64,000 bases of DNA from Aphidius gifuensis (Eukaryota > Arthropoda > Insecta > Hymenoptera > Braconidae). Made by a program: the position numbers and the translations under genes. Below are positions 1-11,370 of this stretch, piece after piece. The stretch is taken from positions 16,244,173 to 16,308,172 of the forward strand of contig NC_057793.1 of NCBI RefSeq assembly GCF_014905175.1, read 5' to 3'. The first letter of the stretch is position 1; each line of letters opens with the position of its first letter. The notes below the pieces were generated by a model, which did no database searches, had not been told where the DNA came from, and saw nothing but the letters and a program-made list of their open reading frames with translations.

Positions 1-1070
1 CATTGCGCCGTTTTTCAGTTTTTTTTCGGCGAGCCATAACTTTTGTTATAATTAAGATAGGGAGTTCGTATTAGGCTCAAATTATGCGCCTCGAAAAAAT
101 CTAGTGACGGCATGAAAGGTTTTTTTCTCTCTTAATAACGGTTTTCGAGAAAAAAAATTAAATATCAGAATTTTTTTTTTCAATTTTATAGTTTTTTTTT
201 TTTTTCTCAAAAACTATTTCAAATGGAAAAGAATTTCGCAAAGCGGGCGATAGAGTCTGCTGAGACACATAAATTGAGCCTAATACGAAGTCTCTACTAT
301 GATTTTGCGTCGAGTTATTTATTGCGCAATTTTTATAACTAGTAAAATTTTCACATAAAAACGTATGTACTATTTTAAGTTACGTAATTAATAATTTAAA
401 AATAATGAAATATAAAACAGAAAAGATTTACGAACAAAAAACCTCTGGTGATGAATACACTCCGATGGATAGTTTAGACACCACAAATTTTTAAGTAAGA
501 AAAAAAATTTTTTCAAAATTTACATTTTAATTTTTTGACTAAAAACTATTATCAATAGAGCAAAAAACTTATCACGCGGGCGATAGAGTTTTTTAATGCG
601 CTTCTTTTGAGCCTAGTACGAAGTCTCTCGGTTACTTAGTTCGTAAGTCATGAGCTTTTTTTTTTTTTCGCCGATGAATTCAAGACTGCGGCTGAGCCTA
701 TGGCTCCTAGCCTCCGTAAAAATCAAAAAATTCAAAATGGCGGAGTTTCAGGTATGAACAAAATTTTTTCAAATGGATACTATATTTTTTTTTTTTCCAA
801 AAATGTTTCTTACATCAAAACTAACCCTTTTTACTTGAAAAGTTTTTCGATAAAATCACTTTTTTTTTCGGCCTAATTTTGTCTGTTGATGGATTTTCCT
901 CAAAAAATATGGCTCAAATTTAAAAATGATATTTAGAAAAGTTGTAACATTCAGGAAGACAAACACGAAAAGAAAAAAAATTTTTTAAAAAGTTCAAAAT
1001 GGCGGAGTTTAAAGTATGAACATCTTTTTTTTGGGGTTAGGTGTAATTTTTTATATCATCTGACTGCATC
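1..1070. repeat. AT-rich non-coding DNA with inverted and direct repeats
   Basis: No convincing gene. A motif containing TTCGTATTAGGCTCAA at about 68-84 recurs inverted at about 275-295 (TTGAGCCTAATACGAAG) and again at about 608-627 (TTGAGCCTAGTACGAAG). Next to the last two copies lies GCGGGCGATAGAGT. A second pair of near-repeats, around 'tcaaaatggcggagtt', sits at 730-755 and 990-1015. The layout resembles decayed ends of a DNA transposon, but I cannot define its boundaries. Confidence 0.5.
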
Positions 1071-1071
1071 A

Positions 1072-1290
1072 TTGAAAGATAGTTGTGAAAATAATAGCAT
1101 TATGATTGGTGGACTTGAATCAGCTTTTCAGGATCATAAAAATGAACATTCTATAAATGTTGATGCAGATTCAATTTATCAGAGCAAAATTTTTTTTCAA
1201 CTCATAGAATCTAGAGTTAGCGCACTGGAAACTATGTACAAACGAATTTCCGATGTAGTTGAAAAATTAGATCATAAGAAAATTTCATAA
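1072..1290 (+). pseudogene. short unrecognised open frame
   Basis: An open frame of about 70 codons with a protein-like composition (mixed hydrophobic and charged residues, few homopolymers, Cys and Met present). I do not recognise it. It lies about 130 bases upstream of a relic of a Polinton gene on the same strand, so it could be another scrap of the same dead element, or chance. Confidence 0.25.
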
Positions 1291-1416
1291 AAGGGGAAGG
1301 TTGATTTTGAAAATTGTAGTGGGGGAGCTAGCATCGGGCAACACTCAGAACCATATATATTTTGCCAGTTGTAAAAAACGAACTTGACAGTTAAGATCAC
1401 AGTTGAAAAAATTAAA

Positions 1417-2006
1417 ATGGCTATTTTTGTTGATTTTCAAGGATTCAATGATTTAATTTTTATTATCAAAGAACTTGCAATTAGTAATGCAAACTCGAAT
1501 CTAGCAAGTAAAACTATAATTTTTGCTGCACCATGTGGAAAAGAAAATTTAACGAATGAGTATTGGAAGACTATTGAAAAAACTGTGACTAATGTGCATG
1601 GAATATTATTGAGTGCTGGGGATGTTGACTATCGTGAAGTATCAAATATAATTAATGAAAAACTGTTGATTTGGAATATATCTATGTAAAAGGTGCTGAG
1701 AAAAAAAAATGGCTATCAGAAATTTTGAAATCACAGCCTGCAACAATCATCAACCTTGATGATCTTGATTGTCCACCAGATGAAAAATTATATAATCTAC
1801 CAACATTGAGGCATATGAATTGTCATACAGAATGCATTAATTATATTTGTGCTGCTGAAAATGTAAATCGATACAGACATTGGTTTGCTAGAGCCTTTAC
1901 ATTTCGACCATTTCTCCGCAAGTCTATCATGTTCTATAGTATTGTCGAAAATTTCGCAGATACACTGAAAAAAAAATTTGTACTTACCGAAAAAATATTT
2001 CATTGA
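1417..2006 (+). pseudogene. relic of a Polinton right-end gene (paralogue of 35834-36631)
   Basis: Two frames together resemble the 265-aa gene at the right end of the intact Polinton. The first part carries the N-terminal pattern VDFQGF followed by KELAI and later YREVSNIINE. The second part, in another frame from about 1671, carries YVKGAEKKKWL, INLDDLDCP, an RH(x)nC stretch and AENV. The two parts overlap with a frameshift near 1660-1680, and the C-terminal portion is lost in AT-rich sequence after about 2006. The protein's function is unknown. The similarity is to a gene in this same window, so it is seen directly; calling it a trace of an older Polinton copy is inference. Confidence 0.7.
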
Positions 2007-2039
2007 TATGGTAAAATATTTTTATGCTCCGCAAATATT

Positions 2040-3560
2040 TCAAAAGAAAAAATTATTGTTGTAATTCATAGATAAAATTATTTAATTTGACCAATTATTT
2101 GATTGATTGAGAAAAAATAAATCTTTATGCATGAAAAAATTATTTAAATGTTAAGAAAAAATAATTTTTTCAGTGACAAAAATGTTATTTGAAAATGACC
2201 AAATATTTTCCTATATATAAAAATTAATGTTTTCCAATCATTTTAATTTTTATTTCCAAATAAAAAAATAAGTTTTTAAAATCACACAATATTTTGTCGG
2301 TTTATAAAATTTTAGTTTTTCAATTATATCGATTTTTTTTTAAACTAAAAAATATTTTTTTATAATCACACAATATTTTGTCCGTTTATAAAAATTTTAG
2401 TTGTTTGATTATATTAATTTTTTTTCTGAACGAAAAAATATTTTTCTAATATCTCAAAATATTTTTTAATTTGATACAGTATTTTTTATAATTTGAAAAA
2501 ATATTTTGAGATATTAGAAAAATATTTTTTCAAATTATAAAAAGCACAGTTTACCAATTATCTTAATTTTTTTTTTTACAAAAACGTATTCTTTTGAAAT
2601 GACCAAACATTTTTTCAATTGGTAAAAATTTTAGTTTTTGCATCATATTATATTTTCTTAATACAAAAAATTCTTTTTCTGGACCGCACAGAATTTTGTC
2701 AGTTTATAAAAATTTTAGTTTTTCAATTATATTAATTTTTTTTAACATAAGAATATTTTTTCAAGATCACAAAATATTTGTTGTAATTATAAAAGTCACA
2801 TTTTATTAATTATCTCAATTTATTATTAAAACAAAAAAATATTTTTGCATAATCGAAAAATATTTTTTCAACTTATAAAAATTACTGTTTTTTTTTCATT
2901 TTAATTCATTTTTCTCGAAACCCAAAATATTTTTTCAACGCTTAAAAATTAACGTTCTTGAATAAGTTTAAATTTTTTTCGAACAGAAGAATATTTTTCT
3001 AAAGTCACATTATATTTTTTTAAACTATAAATGACCATTTCTAAATCGTTTGATTTTTTTTTTTGTAACAAAAACGTATTTCTCTAAAATGACTAACAAT
3101 TTTTTCAATTCGGAACGATTCCAGTTTTTCAATTGCATATAACGTTTGTAAAATGAAAAAATCTTTTTCTGAAGTCACAAAATATTTTTCCAATCTATAA
3201 AAATTACTGTTATTCAATCATTTTACTTTGTTTTTAACACAAAAAAATATTTTTCTGAACTATAAAAGTATTAGTTTCTCGATTGTTTTATTCGGTTTTT
3301 TAAATAAAACTGAGAAAAAAATTAGAACAAATCAGACACTGTGATTTATAGTTCAATAAAATATTTTGTGACTTTGGAAAAATATTTTTTCGTATCTAAA
3401 ATAAGCACGAACAATTTAAAAAAATGTAATATTAGGAGTAAAAAAAGTTTGATCATTCTAGAAGTATATTTATTTGTATAAAAAAAATTGAAGTGATTGG
3501 GAAACTGTGACTTATATAATTTAAAAAAGATATTTTGTAGTTGTAGAAAAACATTTTTTT
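2040..3560. repeat. degenerate AT-rich minisatellite
   Basis: About 1.5 kb built from many imperfect copies of a unit of roughly 70-90 bases. Each contains 'cacaaaatatttt', 'tttataaaaatt(tt)ag' and 'tttcaatta(t)attaattttt', followed by 'aaaaaatattttt'. Copies are both direct and locally inverted: bases around 2475-2545 form an imperfect palindrome about AATATTTTGAGATATT. No coding sequence is visible. Confidence 0.7.
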
Positions 3561-4199
3561 AAAAGAATAGAAATATTATTTTGAAGCAGAAAAATATTTC
3601 TTCCTTTCACAAAAGTTTTTGCTTCAAAAGAAATATTAGGAAAAGAAATCGTTTTATTATTCTACAGCAATTATTTAGCCGTTCGAAAACAATTTTTTTT
3701 TTTTTTTCGGGACTCGAAAAGTTACATTGGTCGATAGTGCACCAACTTGATGTACGATCGAATTTAATATAAATTACCAAGTTCGTAGGGAATACTTAAT
3801 TACTAAGAGGTCAAGGAATCGTGCCACGGAATCCCAGACCTACTGAATACGCTGATCGAAGGGTGGAATTACATTTATGATGCTGAAATACATATGAAAA
3901 ATTGATAAGTCGATCGCCACCTGTCGGCATTGCTATTACTTACTTATTTTGTGAAGTTACAAAAGTAACAAAAATTTTTGCTTTTTGAAAAATTATAAAT
4001 TAAATGATTACTAAATCGGAAAAGGATTGATGAAAAAAAGAACTATAATAATAAATAATGTAAAAGGTTGTATTTGTGTTTCTCAATGGAAAAAAAAACC
4101 GAACAACTATGAATTTTTTTTTACATAAACATCAGTATTTTTATCTGTTAAAGATACCATTTTTTCTCTTTCTTAAAGTGATTAAAGAAAAAAAATAGA
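3561..4199. other. no gene seen
   Basis: AT-rich DNA with a slightly more balanced island at about 3720-3930. A short open frame at 3581-3772 is rich in Lys, Arg and Phe and looks like chance. I see no RNA gene or element ends here. Confidence 0.5.
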
Positions 4200-5640
4200 G
4201 GGTATACGATCAAGGCAAGTTGTATTTGCAATTGTTCTCTTTGTTGGTGAGGTTGAGACATTGATGTAGTTGATGTTATTGTAGTATCACGCATATCTTG
4301 TCTTGTTGAATTAATTATTCGCTGAGATTGTGTTAACGCAACATCAAAAAAGTGAATTTAGTTCTGGTGGCGATGGAGTTATTATTTGTACTATCATAAA
4401 TTGTGCTGGTGCTTGTTGATGTATTACTTGTGGTAATATTTTACTTATTGCTGATTGACCAATATTTTCCAAGTTTATTACCGAAATCTCAATCATTTAT
4501 ATAAATTTTTTGATAATTCATTGCTCTATTTATCGTGAATTTTATTTATTAATTTTTATCAACAATTTTTAATGTAAAAAAATCAAGTAACGTGTCAAAG
4601 TATCAATCAAATCTGTTTTTTTACATCAGAACGATGCTCAAATAAATGTCAATATATAATATCATGTCCATTATTATTCTATCTTGAATTGAATACATTT
4701 TGTATACTGATAATACTACTGATCTTTTAAAAATATATATACAGTTTGTATTTGTTAAATCACCAGTGTTAATAATTCATCAGCATTTGAAAAAACAAAA
4801 TTTTATATAATTTTTAACAATGACAGTCATACGTTAAATTGTTGCATTCCAAAATTCACTAAGACTATTTCTTGGTTATCATAAATTGTGTTGTATAATT
4901 TGACCAAGTAAACTGGTACATGGTGATTGTTACCATTATTGTTGTTAGTGTTTCAGTTTTTTTTAGAGACGTTGTATTTGCAATTGTTCTTTTTGTTGGT
5001 GATGTTATTGTAGTTTCGATTGAAATGATGTTATTTTAGTATCAGGCTTTTTTATGTTGTTGAATCAATAATTTGCTGTGTTTGTGTTGAAGCAACATTA
5101 AGACGTAAATTTGGCTCTTGCGGCAATGGAGTTATTGTTCGTGATATCATGTATTGTGCTGACACTTGTTCAGGTAGTACTTTTGGTGATATTTTACTAA
5201 TTGCTTATTGATCCACTTTCTTCAACTTTATTCCCGAAAAATAAATAATATATGTTACCTCTTTAATGATCAAATACTTATTTTATCGTAAATTTTATTA
5301 ATTGATATTTTTAACTGATTCTTGATGTAAAAAAATCAAGTTAAAATATCCAGAAAGTAAAGTTTTCTCTTATGGCAATGATGTTATTATTCGTGGAATC
5401 ATACATTGTGCTGGTACTTGTTCAGGTATTACTTGTGGTAATATTTAACTAATTGCTGATTGATTTATTGATTATGTACATTAAAACTTTTTATTGATAG
5501 CTAGCCAAGGTGGTGTTGCAAACATTTGTTTATTTCATTAGTAATGAATCATTACCTATGTATAAGGATTGTCTTGATTTGGTTTAATATGTGGTAGCAT
5601 TGTTTGTTGTAGTTGTCTTTTGCTGTTTTTTTTTTTAAAA
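4200..5640 (-). repeat. array of decayed coding-like units (minus orientation)
   Basis: At least two to three degenerate copies of a unit that also forms the 16260-20290 array, here reversed. Landmarks recur at about 4240, 4970 and 5600 (minus strand: caa-rich stretch, then 'aacaattgcaaatacaac') and at about 4405, 5157 and 5410 (minus strand: 'gtaccagcacaat' type sequence). In the reverse direction the unit reads like an eroded Gln-rich coding sequence with many stops. Confidence 0.6.
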
Positions 5641-5688
5641 TAATTTTAGTGTGTTGTTGACGTGGTCATATTTGTGTTATAATTGATA

Positions 5689-8211
5689 TCAATGGTATAT
5701 TTTTGGAATGACCGTCACTTTTGAAGGCAAAATTTGAGGACCGTATGTCACATGCGTTGCCAGATATTTTTTCGTTGTCCATTGACACGATTGACTCTCT
5801 TCAACGTGATAAGCTTGTATATGCTCAGCAAATGCTTTCAATACGAATTTTTTTAAAACAAAATATATTATGTTTTCAGACTGTATTAAATATTTAATCT
5901 TTCCAAATCTTGGCAAATCAGAGTTACCTTCATTAATACATACAGTGACCCCAGGCTTGTATAACGTACCATCATACTTTACCCATGAATATACACTGTG
6001 TGGATTTTTTAGGTTTATTGGTGTACAGTCTCTAAATTCCGACCAGTCATCAATTGTATCTAAGTAAATTGTATTTTTCACACCTACAACTATACTCGTC
6101 AGCATTGGTTCTTGTATCAAAATTCTATGTGCCCATTGCAGTCGATGTTTGACACTTAACGTATAGGCCGGACATTTTCGTGATGTTATACTCCTTGCAA
6201 CTTGCTTGAAAAATCGATGTTTTGCTTCACCTCGAATAGTACTCAGTCCTCGAATCGATCCATGCTTAATCATATTTCTTGGAATATGTAACCAAAAATG
6301 TAATTTTGGTACGAGATGGGTGTTGAATAATTGCAGATATAAGTGATGATAAGAGTGATGATCTTTGATTAATTTAGTGAGCTCTTTTGGTCTTGTTTCT
6401 TTATTGAAAGACGAAGACATAATTATGCAGTTAATTTTTCTTGTCATAATGTACAATTTCCAAGTTTTATCATCTGGATCAATAAGATGACTTACAAGTA
6501 TAGACAAATTCATCACCAACCATGACATTTCAGAGCCTGATAGAATGAAATATTTTTTTTTTAACTGCTTGATATTAGTAGTAATTGGAGGAGGAATATT
6601 GACTCCGGATGATTTATCAATATTGTATCCAGATATTCTTTCATTCAAATAATTAATTGTGAAATATTTTTTTTTATAGATTAAATCGTAGAGTACCTCT
6701 CTCATTATATACCGATAGCCACCTTCTTCCTTGTCATGAAAAGGATCCATAGTTGGTGAATCAAACATATTAAACACGTCAAAAAACACTGACTTTTCTT
6801 TGACACCATGTGATAAAGATGCAACATCTTTCGGATAATTTGTTTGAGTTCGTAGAAGCCTTGCATTTTCTACTAATTGCTGACGATAAACTTTCTTACT
6901 TGCTCTACAAATTCTACAATAATAAGTTGCATTGAAAGTGGAATTAAAACCAAGAATTTGATTGAGTGCTAAATTGTCACCTAATAACTGAGCAAGATGA
7001 AAAAATATATGATATTTCTGGCCATTTACGCTCACAACAATTCCTTCTTTTTGTAGCTCTTTTATTTCTTCACTCAAATTATTAAAAAATTTTTTGTTAG
7101 CTGATGTGTGAAAGCAATTATAGTCTTGTTGTTTGTGTTTTTGAGCCAAAAACCAGTTCTTTAATTGACCAGCAAATTCGGATGGAAGACAACTGATAGA
7201 GTAATAAATACCAGTCATTTTTCTGAGGCATTTATGAGATCTCAATGGGTTATTGATTTCGTAATCATCAGTGTATATACTCAATGGAAGTACCAACTTA
7301 TCTGAATATTTACTTTTGATTTTTCTCCAATTTTCCCCGTGTAACATTGACGATACAATTGATGGCGATGAATATAATTCAGTTTCTTTTTCATCCATAT
7401 ATTCCTTAATAGTTTGAAAAACATTAGGCAGTTCTAGAAACTGCTTCAAAAGCTTTTTCATTGGCACAGTAATTATATTTATCTTAACTTTTTTATAAGT
7501 TTTTCGTAAATTAATCCTGCGAAGTTGTAGTACTGTTTTGACTAATTTTATTTCTGGTTTAATTAATACTCCACGTTTTTCTAAATGCATCATGGCCTTG
7601 TGTTCTGTATTTATTTTATTGAATGATTTTTTGAATAAATTAATAGCACAATTTACTTTTTCATCGTCAGTAAATAAACCTTCCAAATATTTTTTTAAAT
7701 CATCAATGGATTGATGATAAAATTCTTGAAATTTTAATGAAACTTTTTGAACTAAACTTCTCGGTATTATAGGATCAGCATACAACTCAGTCATTACCTG
7801 CTCAGCTTTGCTAAACTGATTTTCTTGAAAGTGAGATAACATTTTATCATATGTTGACGTATTTATTTTAAAAGACACATTATTATTATCATGGTTGTTT
7901 GTTAATTCTAGCTGCGTGGTTTTATTTGAACAAATTTTATCAACAAGTATCAAGTTTTGGCTAATTTCACAATCAGGCATAGCATTTATTTCGTTATTAG
8001 TCGTAGGTTGAATACTTAAAGTCTGGGATGCAGCATTTGTGTTTGATTTAACTTCAACAGTGTCCTCGTCAGGTGCTGTTGATACATTTGGTATAAGTGG
8101 ATGAGATTTTGTCACATGATCCATGTACACTTTTAAGGATTTAAATGATCGCCAACAATTTGCAATAGGACAATCTTTGGATATTAGAACCATGAAGTTT
8201 AAAATGATCAA
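5689..8211 (-). CDS. zinc-finger transposase-like protein, 840 codons
   Basis: A single open frame of 840 codons, long for DNA this AT-rich. Residues 14-37 form a C2H2 finger (C-x4-C-x12-H-x4-H). A central region has GDNLALNQILGF near residue 411, then Tyr-Cys-Arg-x-Cys at about 430. A C-terminal third includes HFWLHIPRNM and a GEAKHRFFK stretch near 660. This layout matches a family of uncharacterised transposon-borne proteins common in invertebrate genomes; I recall the pattern but cannot name the superfamily, and I cannot assign a DDE triad by eye. The likely role is DNA binding and transposition. The chosen start is simply the first in-frame ATG: a second zinc-finger sequence lies just upstream in another frame (8212-8318), so the true N-terminus is probably longer or broken. 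Two other relics of the family occur in the window (46631-48640 and 56726-56935). Confidence 0.6.
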   Translation of the reverse strand: MIILNFMVLISKDCPIANCWRSFKSLKVYMDHVTKSHPLIPNVSTAPDEDTVEVKSNTNAASQTLSIQPTTNNEINAMPDCEISQNLILVDKICSNKTTQLELTNNHDNNNVSFKINTSTYDKMLSHFQENQFSKAEQVMTELYADPIIPRSLVQKVSLKFQEFYHQSIDDLKKYLEGLFTDDEKVNCAINLFKKSFNKINTEHKAMMHLEKRGVLIKPEIKLVKTVLQLRRINLRKTYKKVKINIITVPMKKLLKQFLELPNVFQTIKEYMDEKETELYSSPSIVSSMLHGENWRKIKSKYSDKLVLPLSIYTDDYEINNPLRSHKCLRKMTGIYYSISCLPSEFAGQLKNWFLAQKHKQQDYNCFHTSANKKFFNNLSEEIKELQKEGIVVSVNGQKYHIFFHLAQLLGDNLALNQILGFNSTFNATYYCRICRASKKVYRQQLVENARLLRTQTNYPKDVASLSHGVKEKSVFFDVFNMFDSPTMDPFHDKEEGGYRYIMREVLYDLIYKKKYFTINYLNERISGYNIDKSSGVNIPPPITTNIKQLKKKYFILSGSEMSWLVMNLSILVSHLIDPDDKTWKLYIMTRKINCIIMSSSFNKETRPKELTKLIKDHHSYHHLYLQLFNTHLVPKLHFWLHIPRNMIKHGSIRGLSTIRGEAKHRFFKQVARSITSRKCPAYTLSVKHRLQWAHRILIQEPMLTSIVVGVKNTIYLDTIDDWSEFRDCTPINLKNPHSVYSWVKYDGTLYKPGVTVCINEGNSDLPRFGKIKYLIQSENIIYFVLKKFVLKAFAEHIQAYHVEESQSCQWTTKKYLATHVTYGPQILPSKVTVIPKIYH

Positions 8212-8318
8212 TCAATTGTAATCTATTTTTTTTTGTAACTTTGCAACATGGACAGACAATCATTTTCATTACTTCAGATTCGTATTGTTTCTTTAGACCT
8301 GTTACATCCAAATTTTCT
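8212..8318 (-). pseudogene. upstream zinc-finger exon of the transposase-like gene, out of frame
   Basis: Read on the minus strand, this carries MIVCPCCK and later DHFKLHG: Cys pair and His pair of a C2H2 finger, which is what family members have before the finger of the main frame. It begins after a plausible splice acceptor (pyrimidine-rich ending in TTTTTTAG, near 8318). It runs into the start of the 840-codon frame in a different phase. Either a one-base change broke the gene here or a splice junction is missing. Confidence 0.5.
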
Positions 8319-9889
8319 AAAAAAATAAAACAAAAAGGAAGAACTTGTAATGATTTTTATTAAAAACAATAGTAAATTTTCAAATTCAATAAATAAATTA
8401 TTGTTAAAAATTGAGTTTATATTGAACTTATTATTCATTTAAATATTTATTTTAATTTATTCAATTTATATATGCTTTTGTATAGTAAATTTACAAAAAT
8501 ATTTAAAAAAAAAAAAATTAACATCTTATAAAATCATCAAAAATTTATTTAGTCTGAGCTCACTATAAAATGAGGAATACTTTGATGCACATTCAATTGG
8601 CATTTAAAAAATGTAGGGAACAAGTAAATTTAATTTATTCTATTTGACTCACAAATTAATAGATACAGTGTAAAAAAAACTGAATTCTAGTAACAGTATT
8701 GATATTTTTTTTTATTTGAAATAAACATATTGAACTAAGTTTAATGACTTTCTTATCATATTTTTATTTTAATTTTCTCAAAAATAAACTTATTTCATAT
8801 GTTATCGACTTGTAAGACTACTTTATGAGTATGTAAAACTAATTTCAAAATCATACTACTTTTTATTTATAAGAAAAAAAATGATCATACAGTTGCTGAA
8901 GCAACTGTGCCTTCCCTGCGGGGGGAATTTTAATTTCTTCTTTAATATATATTGAAATTCGTGACTACAAATTTATTTCATTCTCTATTGTTACAATGAT
9001 ATTGTTACAGCTAAAATCTATTTAATTTCCATTCATTTTGCTTGTTCCTTCTAATGGCTCATCTCCATGTCGAAAATCGCTTTCTTCTAACCTTTTAAAC
9101 TCTCTGTTTTTATTCATTTTGTTGTACTATGGTTTTAGCCTGTCAATGTTAAATATTTATTACAAAATTGTCGAGTTCGATTGTATTTATTCTATTTACT
9201 TTTTTCTCTCGGTTGAATCATAATTTAACGTTTTAGTTGTTGCTGAAGTCGTCATTATATTTTTAATTTTTTTATATTCATTTATTTTCAATTCCTTTAA
9301 TGCTATCACATCACCCTTTTTTCCCTAGAAATTTTCTGTCTTTTCATTCCATATAGTTAGTTCAATCTGAAATATATTTACTTTGGTAAATTTATTATCT
9401 TTATTTATAGTTGAATCAAACTTTTTTTCATTCAAATTTTATTTTACTTCATAATCACTGTCGTCTGCTAATGTTAGTGTTCTTTATTTTAATAACCGTC
9501 CTGACATTGCATATATAAATTCCACTTTATTTATTGCTATTATGATTGCAATGATATCTACATAATGTCATTATTACTATTGAATAGTTTCCTTTTTTTT
9601 TTTTTTTTTTTTCGCTAAAATTATTTTGCCTGCAAATGAATTAATTGGTAGATGTACAATTTCTTGTATTTTTTTTAAACTCGAAATTAATGTTTGGTAT
9701 ATTTTCATTTTCCTCATCGTTATCGAATTTTATATTAGCTTCTAATGGTATCATTATTCCTTTATTATTTATTGATGGGTATTGTTAATTAATTTTTCTC
9801 ACTAATCCTCCAGTGATCGTATATATTTTGTTTAAATTGAATATTTAATAATTTATCATGTTAATAATTTTTTTAAAAATCTTTTTGTT
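8319..9889. other. AT-rich DNA without a supported gene
   Basis: A perfect short hairpin CAGTTGCT-GA-AGCAACTG lies at about 8891-8908, followed by a G-run. The segment 8540-8640 (GAGCTC, then 'cacattcaat', then 'gggaacaagt') has a diverged direct copy at 14545-14620, so these two stretches are paralogous. A poly-T tract lies at about 9591-9611. A short frame at 9038-9223 is hydrophobic and probably chance. Confidence 0.5.
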
Positions 9890-10435
9890 GAAAAATCTTG
9901 TTGAAAAATATGATTTTTCCATGATATTTTGCTATACTTTTCTTTTTTGTTTACTGATATTTTCCTAATATTTTCCTATAATTATCGTATTTTTCTTTAT
10001 ATTCAGTGATTTTTCTATATTTTTGTTTATTCGTTTATATATTCTTTATTTTCCTATATTTTTCTTTATTTTCCATATTCATCGTGTTTAGATTAATTAA
10101 GGGACTTAGAAAATTTTCGGGGGGCGGGGGGCATAATTAATATGTTCCCTTATTTATCGTTTTTTTCTTTATATTCAGTCACTTTTCTATATTTTCCTTT
10201 ATATTCACTGATATTTTCCCATATTTAGCGTTTTTTTCTTCATATTCAGTCACTTTTCTATATTTTCCTTTATATTTAGCGATTTTTCTTTGATATTTTT
10301 CTATATTCTCCTTTATATTTACTGATATTTTTCCATACTTATCGTTTTTTTTTTATATTCAGTCACTTTTCTATATTTTTCTTTATATTTACTGATATTT
10401 TCCCATATTTATCTTTTTTTTCTTTATATTCAGTG
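9890..10435. repeat. T-rich minisatellite
   Basis: Tandem degenerate copies, best preserved from about 10141, of a unit near 65-75 bases containing 'tttatattcagtcacttttctatattttcctttatatt' broken into sub-repeats such as CTTTATATTCAGT and CTGATATTTTCCCATA. The array ends abruptly at about 10435, where Copia gag sequence starts. Confidence 0.75.
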
Positions 10436-11370
10436 GAAAACGACCAGCACATAAACCGCCGTCACACACAGAAACAGATGACCGGTATAACAATAACAAC
10501 AGAGGTGGGGGAACGAATGGACAGAGAAGATGGACCCCGCACAACAACAATAACAAAGGTTTTGACAGAAAGTCAAGCAATACAATACGCTGTGCAAGGT
10601 GCAATGGTTACAATCACCATGCAAAAGATTGCTATTCAAAAAATATTTACAAACATGCAAATTATGCGGAAGAAGAAGAAGAAGAAGATGAATACGGAGA
10701 AAATATTGAACTCGCTGCAAGTGCTCAAACAAATGAAGAAATCGCATTAATGAATTATGTAAACAATGCTAACAAATCAAACGATAAAAATCTATGGTGC
10801 TTAGATAGTGGCAGTACATCACATATCACTGCAAACAATAAGCTATTTAAACAAATTGAAAAAGCAAATTTAAAATTAAGCCTTGCCAATAATGATTCAA
10901 CACAAATAAGTGGTGTTGGTGAAATTAAAATAAATATTAATGATGGTAATAAACAAAAGACAGTGAAATTCGATCGTGTTTTATATGTGAATGATTTAAG
11001 AACTAATTTACTGTCAGTGTTAAAAATGACAGATAAAAATTATAAAATCCTCTTTGAAAAAGAAAAAGCGACAATATCTGACATAAATGATAATGTACTG
11101 ATAACAGCAAAGCGAATTGGCAATCTATACTATATCCAAGAGAGCCAAAACGCTGCAAATCTTGCCGAATTTAATTCCAAAAATGACTTTGAAAAATGGC
11201 ATCAACGTCTAGGCCATGTCAACGAAAAAGATATAAAGCTCATGTGTAAACAAGGAATACTAAATATACCAAAATCAACTCAAGAAATTAAAAACTGTGA
11301 AGTTTGTGCTCAAGAAAAAGTTGTTAATCAACCATTTCCAAAATCCAATGACGGGAGAACAACAGATTGA
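10436..11370 (+). pseudogene. Copia gag end, protease and integrase N-terminus
   Basis: Frame 1 runs from the minisatellite junction. An Asn/Gly/Arg-rich stretch precedes a retroviral CCHC knuckle encoded at about 10591-10632 (CARCNGYNHHAKDC). An acidic Glu run follows, then the aspartic protease site (LDSGSTSHIT) at about 10800-10830. The GAG-pre-integrase zinc domain comes next (WHQRLGHV near 11200, paired Cys near 11300). It ends at a TGA at 11368-11370; the same frame continues on the other side with integrase sequence, so this is a nonsense change, not the natural end. The 5' part of gag is missing. Confidence 0.9.

Noticed and set aside
1797..2003. Minus-strand frame over the Polinton relic
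   Set aside because: The plus-strand reading has clear similarity to the 35834-36631 gene; the minus frame has none.
8891..8908. Helitron 3' hairpin
   Set aside because: The hairpin is not followed by a CTRR end and no Rep/helicase sequence is nearby.
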